Shown here: positions 37,884-38,944 of the stretch, one piece after another
How the letters are laid out: every line of letters starts with the position of its first letter
Position numbering within the stretch: the first letter of the stretch is position 1
Origin: a virus
Strand: one strand, 5' to 3'
DNA length: 38,944 bases
IMG/VR virus record: IMGVR_UViG_3300010885_039210
Location: 1-38,944 of that record
The notes under the pieces: generated by a model
The model's database searches: none
Seen by the model: the letters and a program-made list of their open reading frames with translations, nothing else
Told to the model about the DNA's origin: nothing
Made by a program: the position numbers and the translations under genes

Positions 37884-37891
37884 TATAATTA
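37884..37891 (+). promoter_or_regulatory. Possible promoter -10 element TATAATTA before the gp26-like gene
   Basis: TATAATTA lies in the 30-base gap between the tube-fold gene and the gp26-like gene, whose ATG at 37910 has a good AAAAGGAAAT ribosome site. It shares its octamer with 36171. The call is weak because both regions are AT-rich and no -35 box is evident. Confidence 0.25.
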
Positions 37892-37909
37892 ATGAAAAGG
37901 AAATAAACT

Positions 37910-38635
37910 ATGGCTTTACCTAAAATAGATTCACCAATCTTTGAATTGACTTTACCTATGAGCAAGAAACTGGTGCGCTTCCGTCCTTTCTTAGTGAAAG
38001 AACAGAGGAACCTAATGATGGCTATGGAGGCAAATGAAAGAGAAACAATTGAAAAGAACATTAAGCAAGTTCTACACAATTGTACCCTGACAGAGAACAT
38101 TGATATTGATAATTTACCAATCATTGATATTGAATACTACTTTATCCAACTGCGAGCACGATCCGTCGGTGAAGTAGTAGAAAACAAATACCGCTGCGAG
38201 AACATAGTAGAAGAAAAAGCTTGTGGTAATTTGATGGAAGTTAGTATAAACTTATTAGATATTCAAATTACTGAAACACAAGAAAGTAAATCTGAAATTC
38301 AACTTACAGATAAGATTATGATTAAACTATCTTATCCAAAGTTTTCTGCACTCGATTTAGTGAAGGACACACAAAGTTCTACCGATATGGCTTTTGAAAT
38401 GATTGTCAATAGTGTTGAATACATTTTTGACGGTGAACAATTCTATTATGCAAATGAAAGTTCAAAAGAAGAAATGGTTGAATTTATTGAATCTTTGAAT
38501 CAAGAACAGTTTTCAAGAATTGAAGACTTTTTTGACAATCTTCCTGTATTGAATAAGAAGATTGAAATGGACTGTAAGAAATGTGGTTTCCATCATACCA
38601 TTGATGTGGAGGGCCTTGAAAATTTTTTCGGGTAG
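37910..38635 (+). CDS. 26: gp26-like baseplate hub/tail assembly protein with four-cysteine zinc ribbon (241 aa)
   Basis: The N-terminus MALPKIDSPIFELTLPMSKK and VRFRPFLVKEQRNLMMAMEA is the mark of the T4_baseplate family (T4 gp26, 208 aa), a hub assembly factor. Residues 60-90 (DIDNLPIIDIEYYFIQLRAR) also fit. Cys96 and Cys105 with Cys222 and Cys225 (DCKKCGFHH) form a probable zinc ribbon whose second half is next to the C-terminus. The acidic stretch ESLNQEQFSRIEDFFDNLP precedes it. The gene ends LENFFG, and its last codons contain a canonical slippery run, so a 304-residue fusion with the next ORF is likely (see frameshift site). In T4, gp26 and gp51 act before the tape-measure hub is formed. 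Confidence 0.85.
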   Translation: MALPKIDSPIFELTLPMSKKLVRFRPFLVKEQRNLMMAMEANERETIEKNIKQVLHNCTLTENIDIDNLPIIDIEYYFIQLRARSVGEVVENKYRCENIVEEKACGNLMEVSINLLDIQITETQESKSEIQLTDKIMIKLSYPKFSALDLVKDTQSSTDMAFEMIVNSVEYIFDGEQFYYANESSKEEMVEFIESLNQEQFSRIEDFFDNLPVLNKKIEMDCKKCGFHHTIDVEGLENFFG

Positions 38636-38657
38636 TGATGCGGCATGATACTCTGCG
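38608..38657 (+). promoter_or_regulatory. Candidate programmed -1 ribosomal frameshift site
   Basis: Three elements line up. GGAGGG (38608-38613) resembles a ribosome binding site with no start codon at the right distance. It is followed after 6-9 bases by overlapping slippery heptamers in the gp26-like frame, A AAT TTT (38620-38626) and T TTT TTC (38623-38629). After 9-12 bases there is a weak 5-bp stem, TGCGG (38639-38643) with CTGCG (38653-38657). A -1 shift avoids the TAG at 38633, enters the frame of the next ORF without meeting a stop, and gives a fusion of about 304 residues. Confidence 0.55.
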
Positions 38658-38823
38658 AAATTATTATACAACCAATTTTGCATTGATGCAGCATCACAAA
38701 TACAGTCTAACCGAACTAGAAACCATGTTACCTTGGGAAAGAGACATTTATATTACTTTGCTTACACAATATATTGAAGAAGAAAATGAGAAAATAAAAC
38801 AACGAAACGCAACTAAGAAATAA
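38635..38823 (+). CDS. Small helical ORF in the gp51 position; probable T-like extension of the gp26-like protein (62 aa)
   Basis: As a separate gene it would start at GTG 38635 (sharing a base with the upstream TAG) or ATG 38638. Neither has a good ribosome site; only GGGT lies nearby, too close. Its frame is -1 relative to the gp26-like gene. The product is helical, with SLTELETMLPWERDIYITLL and an acidic/basic tail EEENEKIKQRNATKK. The LPWERD-Y-x-LL helix is like those in the second component of phage tail assembly chaperones and in small hub-assembly proteins after gp26 in marine T4-like phages, where T4 has gene 51. I think it is expressed mainly as a fusion through the frameshift site, possibly also alone by stop-start coupling. 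Confidence 0.7.
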   Translation: MMRHDTLRNYYTTNFALMQHHKYSLTELETMLPWERDIYITLLTQYIEEENEKIKQRNATKK

Positions 38824-38825
38824 AA

Positions 38826-38944
38826 ATGGAACAAAAAGTCTTCGACAGTATGCTTAAATCGGGAGAATTTGAGCAGATGTTCAACGAAAATAAAATCAAC
38901 GAATTGTTGAGTGTTGGAAATTTGTCTAAAAAACAGGTAGACCA
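38826..38944 (+). CDS. Start of an unidentified gene, cut by the right edge (39 codons seen)
   Basis: An ATG two bases after the previous stop opens a frame that runs to the window end: MEQKVFDSMLKSGEFEQMFN then ENKINELLSVGNLSKKQVD. It is helical and charged. Its place after a gp26-like/T-like pair is where T4-like phages encode hub or tape-measure proteins and where other tailed phages encode the tape measure after the chaperones. That identity is a positional guess; the visible part is too short to recognise. Confidence 0.5.
   Translation, partial: MEQKVFDSMLKSGEFEQMFNENKINELLSVGNLSKKQVD

Noticed and set aside
37876-38124. Minus-strand open frame with hydrophobic residues opposite the gp26-like gene
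   Set aside because: It is the complement of a well-supported gene, has no ribosome site, and its hydrophobicity is what the antisense of a charged coding sequence gives.
38639-38657. Stem TGCGG/CTGCG as a terminator after the gp26-like gene
   Set aside because: The stem is short with wobble pairs, is not followed by a T run, and lies within the next ORF; if it has a role it fits frameshift stimulation better.

Overview
The window looks like part of the genome of an AT-rich, strictly lytic T4-like myovirus, of the marine/freshwater kind related to T4-like cyanophages and pelagiphages rather than to enteric T4. The evidence is an almost complete T4 baseplate gene set (gp48, gp53, a gp27-like hub, gp5, gp25, gp6, a gp7-like protein, gp8, a gp26-like protein), a gp4 head-completion nuclease, and the large repetitive fibres and small virion proteins typical of the environmental T4 relatives. 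The host cannot be told from this window. I see no tRNA, rRNA, IS element, integrase or CRISPR, and no gene-free stretch over 300 bases; the largest gap between genes is about 40 bases.

Two divergent blocks meet at a 32-base junction (36189-36220). The minus-strand block runs from 36188 to the left edge. In transcription order it holds the tail-tube cap gp48, wedge gp53, a gp27-like hub, the gp5 OB-fold half, an unassigned 291-residue protein, the gp5 beta-helix half, an unassigned 273-residue protein, gp25, gp6, a gp7-like protein, a 176-residue virion protein, gp8, a 2323-residue DUF4815-like protein, a 73-residue coiled-coil protein, fibre C (1723 aa, S74 chaperone end), a 122-residue adaptor-like protein, fibre B (1886 aa), a 108-residue small protein, and fibre A (at least 1257 aa, cut by the left edge). 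Genes abut or overlap by one base (several TAATG junctions), so they form one or a few long operons. Three CATAAATA boxes, very close to the T4 late-promoter octamer TATAAATA, sit 20-31 bases upstream of gp48 and of the small genes preceding fibres B and A.

The plus-strand block holds gp4, a conserved 207-residue unknown, a tail-tube-fold protein (gp19/gp54 family), a gp26-like protein with four cysteines in a zinc-ribbon arrangement, a 62-residue ORF in the gp51 position, and the first 39 codons of another gene, possibly the tape measure.

The most interesting points are: (1) a composite -1 frameshift signal at the end of the gp26-like gene (GGAGGG, then A AAT TTT TTC, then a weak stem), which would fuse it to the 62-residue ORF like the lambda G/GT tail-assembly chaperones; (2) the gp5 spike split into two genes, without a lysozyme domain and with an extra gene between the halves; (3) three giant fibres built from Asn/Ala heptads (21-bp DNA period) with Pro-Gly phase breaks and near-identical beta modules; (4) the CATAAATA late promoters; (5) a GxGY-type beta repeat present in four consecutive baseplate proteins.
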